Source of the DNA: JAZDFP01 sp043801445
GTDB taxonomy: Bacteria > Planctomycetota > MHYJ01 > JACQXL01
Length of the DNA: 64,000 nt
NCBI GenBank assembly: GCA_043801445.1
Contig: JAZDMB010000033.1
Span: 1-64,000 of the forward strand
Direction of reading: 5' to 3'
The stretch's first letter is position 1, and every line of letters starts with the position of its first letter. Of this stretch, positions 52,237-60,597 are shown one piece after another. Below the pieces are notes generated by a model. That model searched no databases, was not told the DNA's origin, and was given only the letters and a program-made list of their open reading frames with translations. Both the position numbers and the translations under genes were made by a program.

Positions 52237-53403
52237 CTAAAACCACGTCCCATAAATTATACCTGTAATAGTAGCCATTACTACCACCAGTGAAACATAC
52301 ACCAGCATTTTTTTAGTTCCCATAATACTTTTGATAACCAGCATACTGGGGAGTGATAAGGCAGGGCCGGCAAGTAAAAGAGCCAGGGCAGGACCTTTTC
52401 CCATTCCCGAACCCATCAATCCCTGAACAATCGGCACTTCTGTAAGCGTGGCGAAATACATAAGTGCACCGGCTAAAGAAGCAAAGAAATTTGAGAATAG
52501 ACTATTGCCGCCTACCATATATTCTATCCAACTATTAGGAATCAGGGCTTGTTGTCCCGGTCTGCCCAGCAGAAACCCGGCTACAAAAACACCGCCGATA
52601 AGCAAAGGAAATATCTGCTTGGCAAATCCCCAGGTAGAATCGGTCCAACTGGACATTTCATCCTTGCGGAACCATTTGAACAGCATAAATCCTAAAACTA
52701 TTAATAGCCCGCCGGTAATAAACCATTTCGCCGAATATATTGCCTGCCACAACGGCATTGACTCATCCTTTGACCAGTTGGCAAAAACCAATATGGCGCA
52801 CATCACCGCGAAATACAAGGCGTTTTTCAATAATGAACGGTTTCCTTTGGCTTCTTCGGGCAGAAAGATATCCGGAGCGTTCTGTTTTGTTTGTTCTTCT
52901 TTACAGAATATCAGATGCATCAATAACCCGATGATGACCGAAAACAGAACTGCGCCGACAGCACGGGCAATACCCATTTCTATCCCTAATATTCGGGCGG
53001 TTATGATAATCGCCAGGACATTAATCGCCGGACCTGAATAGAGGAATGCGGTTGCCGGACCGATACCCGCCCCGCGTTGATAAATACCGGCAAAGATAGG
53101 CAGAACCGTGCAGGAACAAACCGCCAGAATTGTGCCGGAGACGGATGCGACTGAATAAGCCATTACTTTATTCGCCTTGGCGCCGAAATATTTCATCACC
53201 GCCGCCTGGCTGATAAAATTGGCAATGGCGCCGGCAATGAAGAATGCCGGCACTAAACATAAAATTACATGCTGGCGGGCATATTCCTGCAGCATATAAA
53301 ATGATTCTATTATGGACGATTGCACCCGCAGATTGGCAAAAGGCGCAAAATAGGCAAGCAAAAATACCGATACCATTAGCAATAACTTTGTTCGTTCTTT
53401 CAT
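52237..53403 (-). CDS. PF03773-type permease (ArsP-like)
   Basis: A 388-residue inner-membrane protein with two bundles of about four helices and a central loop. The motif VCSCTVLPIFAGIYQRGAGIGPATAFLYSGPAIN is represented by its Cys-Ser-Cys core. Members of this family include ArsP, which exports trivalent organoarsenicals, and transporters of other substrates. The stop of arsR abuts the start, so it is in the arsR operon. With Acr3 also present, it may export a different arsenic species; this is inference. Confidence 0.85.
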   Translation of the reverse strand: MKERTKLLLMVSVFLLAYFAPFANLRVQSSIIESFYMLQEYARQHVILCLVPAFFIAGAIANFISQAAVMKYFGAKANKVMAYSVASVSGTILAVCSCTVLPIFAGIYQRGAGIGPATAFLYSGPAINVLAIIITARILGIEMGIARAVGAVLFSVIIGLLMHLIFCKEEQTKQNAPDIFLPEEAKGNRSLLKNALYFAVMCAILVFANWSKDESMPLWQAIYSAKWFITGGLLIVLGFMLFKWFRKDEMSSWTDSTWGFAKQIFPLLIGGVFVAGFLLGRPGQQALIPNSWIEYMVGGNSLFSNFFASLAGALMYFATLTEVPIVQGLMGSGMGKGPALALLLAGPALSLPSMLVIKSIMGTKKMLVYVSLVVVMATITGIIYGTWF

Positions 53404-53778
53404 TTATTTTTCCCGTTTCGTTAATCCGATTACACATTTATCGTTTACTCTCAGAGATAAACGTTTTGTCATTCTTTTCTTATCATCGGCCAGTGTCGCA
53501 TCGTCAATTTCTGCCAAAGCTTTAAGGAGTAATTGGCGGAGTTTGTTTTTATCGCTGATTAAAGTATAAAATACAAAGCGTCCCTCTTCGCGTTCCTCAA
53601 CCAATCCGGCTATTTTCAGTTCCCTGATATGCTTGGAAATGTGGTATTGGGGCAATCTTAGCGAATCCATAATCTCGCAGATGCACAACTCATGCTTTGC
53701 CGCTATCAATATATGCATAATCCTCAGACGGGTTGGATTAGCCAATGCCTTTAGGATATTAACTGCTTTTTTCATCAT
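53404..53778 (-). CDS. arsR: ArsR-family metalloregulatory repressor
   Basis: A 124-residue winged-helix repressor. The metal-sensing motif is ELCICEIMD, with Cys32 and Cys34 as in the ELCVCDL site of arsenic-responsive ArsR. A third Cys at position 37 is replaced by Met. The recognition helix region is LPQYHISKHIRELKIAGL. It heads a minus-strand run of eight genes that includes Acr3 and an ArsP-like permease, and probably controls it from the site at 53854-53873. Trivalent arsenic or antimony is the expected inducer. Confidence 0.9.
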   Translation of the reverse strand: MMKKAVNILKALANPTRLRIMHILIAAKHELCICEIMDSLRLPQYHISKHIRELKIAGLVEEREEGRFVFYTLISDKNKLRQLLLKALAEIDDATLADDKKRMTKRLSLRVNDKCVIGLTKREK

Positions 53779-53848
53779 ATATTGAGACCGTTGAAAGACC
53801 CTTCACTTCGTTCCGGGTGAAACTGTTGATGTTGTCAACAATTTTAAA

Positions 53849-53878
53849 TTTATATATGCACATATTAGCATATGACAA
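53849..53878 (-). promoter_or_regulatory. Candidate promoter and ArsR operator
   Basis: On the minus strand TTGTCA (53873-53878) and TATAAA (53849-53854) are 18 bases apart. Between and partly over them lies the inverted repeat ATATGC-8 nt-GCATAT (53854-53873), as expected for an ArsR/SmtB repressor that blocks its own promoter. A second short palindrome, TGTTGACAACA on the minus strand, lies near 53830-53841. Confidence 0.6.
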
Positions 53879-53994
53879 ATAAATTATCAAGAAAAATAAT
53901 AAAATTTATGGGTTGGCAAACTCCTGTCCCGAAGGGCGGGGTTTGTCTCGAGCGGCTGGCACGGGGACGCCCCAAAAGGCTGTCTTTCTATAAA

Positions 53995-54879
53995 TCAATT
54001 TCCTGGCTTGACTTTTTTGGGTTCAGCAAAAATACCATCGGGGATTTTGACATTAACCTTAAAATCAGAATAGGTGATTGTTGTACTTCCTAGCTCCTTC
54101 GGGATATTCTTGCCTTCTATCGTTATCTCTGTTTTAGCAGGAACAGTAAATTTACCTTCTGTTGTGTAAGTATTTGTTATTGTGAATTCAGCTCCGCTAA
54201 CGTTAGCCATAGCCATATCGAGAGGAAGGCAATCCTGGGGAAAAGTTTTTTTTATCATAGATCCTACACCGGTACCGGTCATAGCTATCTTGACAGGAAG
54301 ACATTCTTTATTATATTCACACTCAGTTGAAGTCTCTTTTCCTTTTTCTGTTATTTTTAACTGTATTATCAGCCATTTTTTTGGTTCAACGCTCATTATT
54401 ATCTTTGTAAACTCTAATGTTTTTCCTGTTTTCGGGATAAAGGTTAGTTGGGTAACTTGGGTTCCATCCTTTAAAATTACCAGTTCAGAAGTTGCGCTGA
54501 CATTTTCCTTGGTTAATTTATACTCCTTGATAGGTTTTCTTATTCCTACTATGGCGTAAGTTAGATAACCTTCAATGAGTGGTGTCGCTACGATGCCAGC
54601 AGGTCCGCCTCCTTCTATCTTTGTTTTCAGTCCCTTGTCTTTTGCGCAGTAAATCATAGCAGGAATATCAGGAAATGATGAACATCTTGCCTTAGCGATT
54701 AGAGTATCCAAACCGAGTCTTTCCACTAATCCCACATAATTCTTCTCTAATTGTTCTAATACAGTAAAGGCATCGTCAGCCTTGACTATTTCCTCTTCAG
54801 TTGCCGGTATTGTTGCATAACCGATTAACAAAACAAGAGCAGCTACTGCTATCATTATTACTATAGTGTTGTCTTTCAT
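53995..54879 (-). CDS. Membrane-anchored or secreted protein of unknown function
   Basis: A 294-residue protein with an N-terminal helix (IVIMIAVAALVLLIGYATI) and an extracytoplasmic remainder rich in beta-strand patterns. The end, TITYSDFKVNVKIPDGIFAEPKK, resembles the closing strands of LolA-like lipoprotein-binding domains (VKIPDxxF). The rest gives no clear match. Cysteines at about 66, 79, 188, 194 and 217 could form disulfides. AAAGGAGGAAAAAT precedes the ATG at 54879. It stands alone after the divergent ars operator region. Confidence 0.6.
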   Translation of the reverse strand: MKDNTIVIMIAVAALVLLIGYATIPATEEEIVKADDAFTVLEQLEKNYVGLVERLGLDTLIAKARCSSFPDIPAMIYCAKDKGLKTKIEGGGPAGIVATPLIEGYLTYAIVGIRKPIKEYKLTKENVSATSELVILKDGTQVTQLTFIPKTGKTLEFTKIIMSVEPKKWLIIQLKITEKGKETSTECEYNKECLPVKIAMTGTGVGSMIKKTFPQDCLPLDMAMANVSGAEFTITNTYTTEGKFTVPAKTEITIEGKNIPKELGSTTITYSDFKVNVKIPDGIFAEPKKVKPGN

Positions 54880-54987
54880 ATTTTTCCTCCTTTATAAATT
54901 TATATTAATATAATAGTTTATAAATGTCAAGCCCTATCCGTTTTACCTTCTACATACTATTGATTTGTATCCTCCATACGGGCCGGC

Positions 54988-56469
54988 TTATTCTATCTTA
55001 AGCGGCTCGTTTGAAAGAGAGGTAATTCGTGCGCACAAACCCCACTCCCCATCTCCTTGGTCAACCTTAAAGAGGATGAAGTTAAGCCCTTTTTTAAGGA
55101 GCACCCGGATACAATCCTGGTCCTCACTAAGAGCCCGATGGGAGTGATTAAAAAGAATGTTGTAGCCATTAAGCCAGACCTTGACTCCGTCATCTGAGCC
55201 AATCCATAGTTTTGCCCAAATGGGTTGCTCTACAGTAACCGTGACTGCCGCATACGCTACAGCTTGTTCTTTACGACTGAAGTATTGTTTGAAATTTACT
55301 ATCTTTCCCTTTGCTTTTTTCCACGAAGAGATATCTAAAGACTCCTTTGTCTCGTCAATAAAAGATACGTCCAATCCTTTGTCATCCTTATTCTCAAAAG
55401 GACCTTGAATCCTCCAATTTTCTATGAATGGACCCTCTGGCTTTTTCCATTTCACTTCATGCCACATTTGGTGCGTAAAATGTTCCTGCATAATATGCTT
55501 ATAAAAAGGGAACCAGGTATTGACATTTTTAGGTCTGCGATAATCCAAGTCGCCGCCTGACTGGCTTTCTTCGCGACCGTCGTCACTTGATGGAACAATC
55601 CTTGCCGGATAACCGGCATGCGCACGCAGGGTATGGTCGATTAGATGAAGCCACTCATGGAGTTCCAATTCACCCGTTCTTACTCCTACAAGGTCGTTTT
55701 GGAAAATCTGCAAACCGTTGTATTCGATTCTCTGATAACCGGCGTCGCACCCAAGAGCGCCACCGCCAATGGCTGCGGGGATTTCTTGTCCGCCCTTTTG
55801 CATCGGGGCATAGGCAATCATCCCGTCATACTCGCCCGGCTCAAATAATTTTCTACCCATATTCGGTTCTATAGTTTCGGGACCAATCCAAAACGCCTTT
55901 CCCATCGGAGCAAGAGACTTTAACGGACGGTCAGCCAGAACGAAAGTCTCGTCAATTTTGAATGCCCCCAGTGAATATTCAAAGACCTTTTGCTTGAACT
56001 GATAGAAACCCGCTTTTACATTCTCAATCTCGCGTGGCGACAACTTAAATTGGACATGATGGGATTTACCTTCTTCCTGCCAGGAGAAATCAACCTCTGT
56101 AAAAAGGAGAACATAGAGACGCATAGAATTTGCTTCACTGGGCTGAGTAGAAGGCGGGACTTTTTCATTAAGACGTGCCAGAGCCCGACGCGCTTCCAAT
56201 AATTCTTCGTCAGTCGCCTCGGCAAAACAGGTGTCAATAACCCTTTCCCAATGAGAGAGGGCAGAGCGGAATTCGCCCTCTTTTTCTAACCTTCGCGCCT
56301 CTTCTATATGACAGGCACTCGCCGCCCGTTCCGGGTTCTCGCTCAGAGAACCCGTCAGGGTTCGTGGAGTCGGGACGGGGTTTTCTGCGGGGTGGAGTAA
56401 ATATAAATTGTTAGAACTATTGAAAGACAGGAAAATCAGTGCTAATAATAAAATTATGTTATATTTCAT
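54988..56469 (-). CDS. Secreted HExxH protein with C-terminal PA14-like or carbohydrate-binding domain
   Basis: A 493-residue protein. A signal peptide (MKYNIILLLALIFLSF) is followed by a helical region at about 50-105, then a domain with His271-Glu272-x2-His275 (LELHEWLHLIDH), a zinc metallopeptidase motif. The last 130 residues (NWRIQGPFENKDDKG, WAKLWIGSDDGVKVWLNG) resemble the PA14-like sugar-binding modules common in Planctomycetota. Residues about 28-48 (ENPVPTPRTLTGSLSENPE) are encoded by the palindrome at 56333-56353 and its flanks. Whether it is an active peptidase is unproven. Confidence 0.7.
   Translation of the reverse strand: MKYNIILLLALIFLSFNSSNNLYLLHPAENPVPTPRTLTGSLSENPERAASACHIEEARRLEKEGEFRSALSHWERVIDTCFAEATDEELLEARRALARLNEKVPPSTQPSEANSMRLYVLLFTEVDFSWQEEGKSHHVQFKLSPREIENVKAGFYQFKQKVFEYSLGAFKIDETFVLADRPLKSLAPMGKAFWIGPETIEPNMGRKLFEPGEYDGMIAYAPMQKGGQEIPAAIGGGALGCDAGYQRIEYNGLQIFQNDLVGVRTGELELHEWLHLIDHTLRAHAGYPARIVPSSDDGREESQSGGDLDYRRPKNVNTWFPFYKHIMQEHFTHQMWHEVKWKKPEGPFIENWRIQGPFENKDDKGLDVSFIDETKESLDISSWKKAKGKIVNFKQYFSRKEQAVAYAAVTVTVEQPIWAKLWIGSDDGVKVWLNGYNILFNHSHRALSEDQDCIRVLLKKGLNFILFKVDQGDGEWGLCARITSLSNEPLKIE
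56333..56353. repeat. Palindrome shared with the aor tail
   Basis: GGGTTCTC-GCTCA-GAGAACCC, the exact reverse complement of 8976-8996. It lies in the N-terminal coding part of the HExxH protein and is in frame. Confidence 0.8.
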
Positions 56470-56527
56470 ACTTTGTAATTCCCCGCCCCTACGGGGAGTA
56501 TGGCGTCCCCCGAATTGTTAGCTTCTA

Positions 56528-57046
56528 TTATTTTTTAGATTGTTGATATTTTGATAATAACTCATTAAATTTTTTATCAGTATATAACCCCATAGTAATA
56601 AATTTGTTCGTTCTGGGGTTCGTAATATAAATGTATCTCGTATTATATGATGCTACTATACTGAAAAATAAAAATCCTCTATAACGACTCCCATAATGAT
56701 TCTTAGATAATTCATAAATAATAATTTCCTGATCGATTTCACTCTTGTCACGGGTAAGAATAATATCATAATCAACTGGACTTGATTGACTTTTAGAGTT
56801 GACACATTTAAATATTTTTGGAGTTAATTTAGGGTCATCATTCAAAAAATTAAATAGGTCTCTTAATTTATCTGGATAGAAACCTTTCACATCAAAATAT
56901 ATCTTTATGTGTTCTTCTATTCCCCTTAAATTCAACTTGCATTTAGTATCATCTCTGTAATCTGCAAGACTTAAGTCACTTAATAAAATATAGATTGTTA
57001 TAACAATTAAAAATACTGTGATAATTAATCTTTTCCAATTTATCAT
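56528..57046 (-). CDS. Pseudopilin-like hypothetical protein
   Basis: A 172-residue protein. One N-terminal membrane helix (LIITVFLIVITIYILLSDLSL) leads into CKLNLRGIEEHIKIYFDVKGFYPDKLRDL, a pattern like the alpha-helical stem of type II secretion pseudopilins (several residues, then a YP and L). The classical prepilin peptidase site (Gly followed by Phe-Thr-Leu-x-Glu) is missing, so processing is doubtful. No other secretion genes are nearby. Confidence 0.5.
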   Translation of the reverse strand: MINWKRLIITVFLIVITIYILLSDLSLADYRDDTKCKLNLRGIEEHIKIYFDVKGFYPDKLRDLFNFLNDDPKLTPKIFKCVNSKSQSSPVDYDIILTRDKSEIDQEIIIYELSKNHYGSRYRGFLFFSIVASYNTRYIYITNPRTNKFITMGLYTDKKFNELLSKYQQSKK

Positions 57047-57199
57047 AATTACATGATTCCGGTGACACCATACCGTCGCCCATTATGGGCGAGCCACGCC
57101 CTGCCGGAGCGGGAGCATCAATGAAGTAGTCCCGTCCCGACAAAGTCTATCGGGGTCCCGTTGTAGCCCACTTGGATAGCCCATCGGGATTAGGGATGA
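57047..57199. repeat. Spacer with CCCGACA-type palindrome and shared word
   Basis: GCCCATTATGGGC (57088-57100), CCCGACAAAG-TCTATCGGG (57136-57154) and GGATAGCCCATCGGG (57174-57188) are packed in 100 bases. The last two also occur in this order after the giant repeat gene at 5589-5625. Confidence 0.5.
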
Positions 57200-60100
57200 T
57201 TACCTGAAGACATATACCGCTCCACTCTCTACGGCACTATTATCCGTCTGATTGCCATTAATGCCGGTAGCACTGCTGGATTCACCGTATCCGCTTACTA
57301 CAAAGGTATCGCCTGAGATAGCAATACTATAGCCAAAGTTATCACCTGTTCCTGTGTTAGACGCCTTGATATATGCCTGCTGAGACCATGTGGTGCCTGA
57401 ACGTGTAAAGAGATATACCGCACCACTTTCGCTGACAGAATTATTTGACTGATTGCCATTAATACCGGTAGCATTACTGGTTTCATAAACTGCTCCCACT
57501 AAGAGGGTATCACCCGAGATAGCAACATTAACGCCAAACCAGTCACCTGCTCCTGTATTGGATGCCTTGATATATGCTTGTTGTGACCAGGTGGTGCCTG
57601 AACGTTGAAAGACATATGCCGCTCCGCTATCCGTGGCTGATTCATTCGACGCGCTGTTAATGACGGTAGTGTTGCTGTCTTCTTGATATGCGCCTACTAC
57701 GATGGTATCACCTGATATAGCAACGCTATAGCCAAACAAGTCACCTGCTCCTGTATTGGATGCCTTGATATATGCCTGCTGGGACCAGGTGGTGCCTGAA
57801 CGTTGAAAAACATATGACGCTCCGCTATCAGTGGCTGATTCATTCGGTGTGCTGTTAATGCCGGTAGTAGCGCTGTCTTCATAAAGTGCACCCACTACAA
57901 GGGTATCAACTGAGATAGCAACACTGATGCCAAATAAATCAGATGCTCCGGTATTGGATGGCTTGATATATGCCTGCTGTGTCCAGGTGGTGCCTGAACG
58001 TGTAAAGAGATATACCGCTCCACTATATGCGGCTGATTCATTCGGTGTACTGTTAATTCCGGTAGTGCCACTGTCTTCATAAATTGCCCCCACTGCAAGG
58101 GTATCACCTGAGATAGCAACACTATATCCAAAGTAGTCAGATGCTCCGGTATTGGATGGTTTGATATATGCCTGCTGTGACCAGGTGGTGCCTGAACGCG
58201 TAAATACATAGATTGCTCCACTATCTACGGCAGAGTTATTCGTCTGACTGCCATTAATGCCGGTAGTATTGCTGTCTTCACCGTATGCACCTACTACGAG
58301 GGTATCACCTGAGATAGCAACACTAAATCCAAAGTAATCATTTGCCTCCGTATTAGATGCCTTGATATATGCCTGTTGGGACCAGGTGTTGCCTAAACGT
58401 GTAAATACATATACGGCCCCGCTATCGGTGGCACTATTATCCGTCTGATTGCCATTAATGCCAGTAGCATTACTGTCTTCACCGTTCAAGACATCAGAAA
58501 GTATCCCAACTGCTCCTACTACGAAGGTATCACCTGAGATAGCAACACTATAGCCAAAGCAGTCAGATATTTCTGTATTGGATGCCTTGATATATGCCTG
58601 TTGGTAGAGTCTGTTTACTGTAATAGTGTATGTTTTTGTCGTTACCACATCGGGTGCTGTTACCACAATAGAAATCTGATTCGGTCCGAGATTTAGAGAG
58701 ATAGGGTTTGATGCCTGACCTGATGTAACAGGGGTTGCATTTACAGTAATGGTGGCAGTCGTCTCTGTTGCTGTCGGTGTTACTATGATTGAACTTTGAG
58801 TAAGGGGCACATCCACCGTGTAGTTTATCGTTGTTGGCGCAAACGAGGGATTGAGTGTCCCCTGAGAAATTGTTAGTGAAGAGAGGTTGGCATTATTGGA
58901 AACGATATTGAATACAGAAGAGATTGTGTTGATTGCGCCAGCCGTAGCACGCAAGGCATAACTATTACCGACTACAGAGATACTCAAATTGTTAAAGGTA
59001 GCAATACCATTAAGATTGCTATTTTGAGTAAGTGTGCCGTTGACAGCTGTGCCATTAGTGGTGGTGATGGATATTGAGATACCCGATACGGGATTTGCAT
59101 ATATATCCTTGATACTGACTGTAACTGCCGGAGTTATTGCAGCGCCGGCGGTTGTAGTGGTCGGTTGTTGGACAAATACTAATACTAAACTATTCGCTAT
59201 ATCCGGCATTATAGTAAAACTATTTGAGTTTATCCCGACAGAGTCTGTCGGGACCCTTGCTGTTAATTGATAGATTCCTGTGGTGGTTATACTCAAATTA
59301 TTGAATGTTGCTATACCACCGGTATTACTCACCTGTGTGGCGGTTCCATTCAACCGGGTAGTAGTTGTCAGAGAGACCGATACACCCGGCACCGGGTTAT
59401 TATATTGGTCTGTGACTCTAACGGTAACTGGCGGAGTTATTGCAGCGCCGGCGGTTGTATTAGTCGGCTGTTGGATAAATAAACTACTCGTTACAATGGA
59501 TACGGTATTGAATGTCAGATTATTTCCATAGGTTGTTCCGGTGGTATTGACTCCGACAACCCTGAAGTTGTATAGGGTATCTGGAGTAAGACTTCCGGCT
59601 ATGGCTGTAATTGCAACACTCGTAATGCCGCTGCCGATGGACTGCGAAGAGGTTGTTACTGTGTATGAGGTAGTCAAGCCATAATTGAAATAGGCAGTTG
59701 TAGCAACGCCGTTAGGAATGACCGTGCCGTTTAATCTGACTGAAATAGTAGTGATATTATCCGCAGCATCAGTGATGCAGGTCGGCGCTGAACCGGTTGA
59801 ATTACCGGTAGTGAATATCAGATTATTCCCGTAGGTTGTTCCGGAATTACTGTTCCCGACAACCCTGAAATTATACTCTGCAATTAATGATAACCCGTTT
59901 ATAGCCGCATTAACTGAAACATTGCTTGTTCCGTTGCCTATTGCCTGTGCAGTTGTGATGTTCCCATATGAAGTAGTCGGCCCCCACTGGAAATAAGCAT
60001 TTGTATCAAATCCATTAGGATTAACCGCTCCATTTAATCTGGCTGAATTAGAATTGATATTGGTAGCAGGATTAGTGGTGCAGGCAGGCGGTAGTCCTGT

Positions 60101-60568
60101 AGTAGTAAAAATCTGATTTGTTCCATTGACCGTAGAACTGCCATTTATTGCCACGATTCTGAAGTTATAGATGGTATTTATTGATAATCCGGTTAGGTTG
60201 GCAGAGACATTGACATTAGTCGTGCCGGAACCAATATCTTGATAATTGGTAGTGTTGTTATATCCTATAGTTGTGCCGTATTGGAAATATACAAAAATAC
60301 CAGCACCGTTGGGATTAACCGTGCCGTTTAAGGTGGCAGAAATCTGAGTGATGTTAGTGGCTGTGTTGGTTGTTAATGATGGTGCAGATTGAGCCGGTGT
60401 GGTGCTGCTGCCGCTACTACTGTTGCCACCGGTGCTTCCACAACCGCCATAATTAAACGTAGCGACAAAAGCTATAATAAAAGCATAGAGTGTATAGCAT
60501 AGAGTATTTAACTCTACGCTCTTTGTTCTATGCTCTACGTTAATAAGTAGGCGCCATAATTTATTCAT
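57200..60568 (-). CDS. Lipoprotein with Fn3-like, Ig-like, cadherin-like domains and seven propeller repeats
   Basis: A 1122-residue protein. The N terminus ends in ATFNYGGCGSTGG, a plausible lipobox at about Cys43, so it should be anchored to the outer membrane. Three Fn3-like repeats (LNGTVNPNG type, shared with the giant protein at 1-5559) cover about 60-360. Two bacterial Ig-like domains (about 365-560), one cadherin-like domain (about 560-660), and seven FG-GAP-like repeats of about 66 residues (FGYSVAISGDTLVVGA) follow to the C terminus. Seven repeats suit one closed seven-bladed beta-propeller. A palindrome at 59233-59253 encodes RVPTDSV within an Ig-like domain. Probably a surface adhesion protein. 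Confidence 0.85.
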   Translation of the reverse strand: MNKLWRLLINVEHRTKSVELNTLCYTLYAFIIAFVATFNYGGCGSTGGNSSSGSSTTPAQSAPSLTTNTATNITQISATLNGTVNPNGAGIFVYFQYGTTIGYNNTTNYQDIGSGTTNVNVSANLTGLSINTIYNFRIVAINGSSTVNGTNQIFTTTGLPPACTTNPATNINSNSARLNGAVNPNGFDTNAYFQWGPTTSYGNITTAQAIGNGTSNVSVNAAINGLSLIAEYNFRVVGNSNSGTTYGNNLIFTTGNSTGSAPTCITDAADNITTISVRLNGTVIPNGVATTAYFNYGLTTSYTVTTSSQSIGSGITSVAITAIAGSLTPDTLYNFRVVGVNTTGTTYGNNLTFNTVSIVTSSLFIQQPTNTTAGAAITPPVTVRVTDQYNNPVPGVSVSLTTTTRLNGTATQVSNTGGIATFNNLSITTTGIYQLTARVPTDSVGINSNSFTIMPDIANSLVLVFVQQPTTTTAGAAITPAVTVSIKDIYANPVSGISISITTTNGTAVNGTLTQNSNLNGIATFNNLSISVVGNSYALRATAGAINTISSVFNIVSNNANLSSLTISQGTLNPSFAPTTINYTVDVPLTQSSIIVTPTATETTATITVNATPVTSGQASNPISLNLGPNQISIVVTAPDVVTTKTYTITVNRLYQQAYIKASNTEISDCFGYSVAISGDTFVVGAVGILSDVLNGEDSNATGINGNQTDNSATDSGAVYVFTRLGNTWSQQAYIKASNTEANDYFGFSVAISGDTLVVGAYGEDSNTTGINGSQTNNSAVDSGAIYVFTRSGTTWSQQAYIKPSNTGASDYFGYSVAISGDTLAVGAIYEDSGTTGINSTPNESAAYSGAVYLFTRSGTTWTQQAYIKPSNTGASDLFGISVAISVDTLVVGALYEDSATTGINSTPNESATDSGASYVFQRSGTTWSQQAYIKASNTGAGDLFGYSVAISGDTIVVGAYQEDSNTTVINSASNESATDSGAAYVFQRSGTTWSQQAYIKASNTGAGDWFGVNVAISGDTLLVGAVYETSNATGINGNQSNNSVSESGAVYLFTRSGTTWSQQAYIKASNTGTGDNFGYSIAISGDTFVVSGYGESSSATGINGNQTDNSAVESGAVYVFR
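59233..59253. repeat. CCCGACA-type palindrome inside a coding region
   Basis: CCCGACAGA-G-TCTGTCGGG, perfect 9-bp arms and one central base. It matches the intergenic copies at 5589-5611 and 57136-57154. In the minus-strand frame it adds residues of RVPTDSVG between two strands of an Ig-like domain; the neighbouring domain lacks them. Confidence 0.75.
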
Positions 60569-60597
60569 ACCGCCATCTCTTAAATGGTTAGGTGAAG

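Noticed and set aside
53872..54093. 73-codon plus-strand frame after the ars promoter
   Set aside because: It overlaps the candidate ArsR operator and the 3' end of a better-supported gene and passes through GC-rich palindromic DNA.
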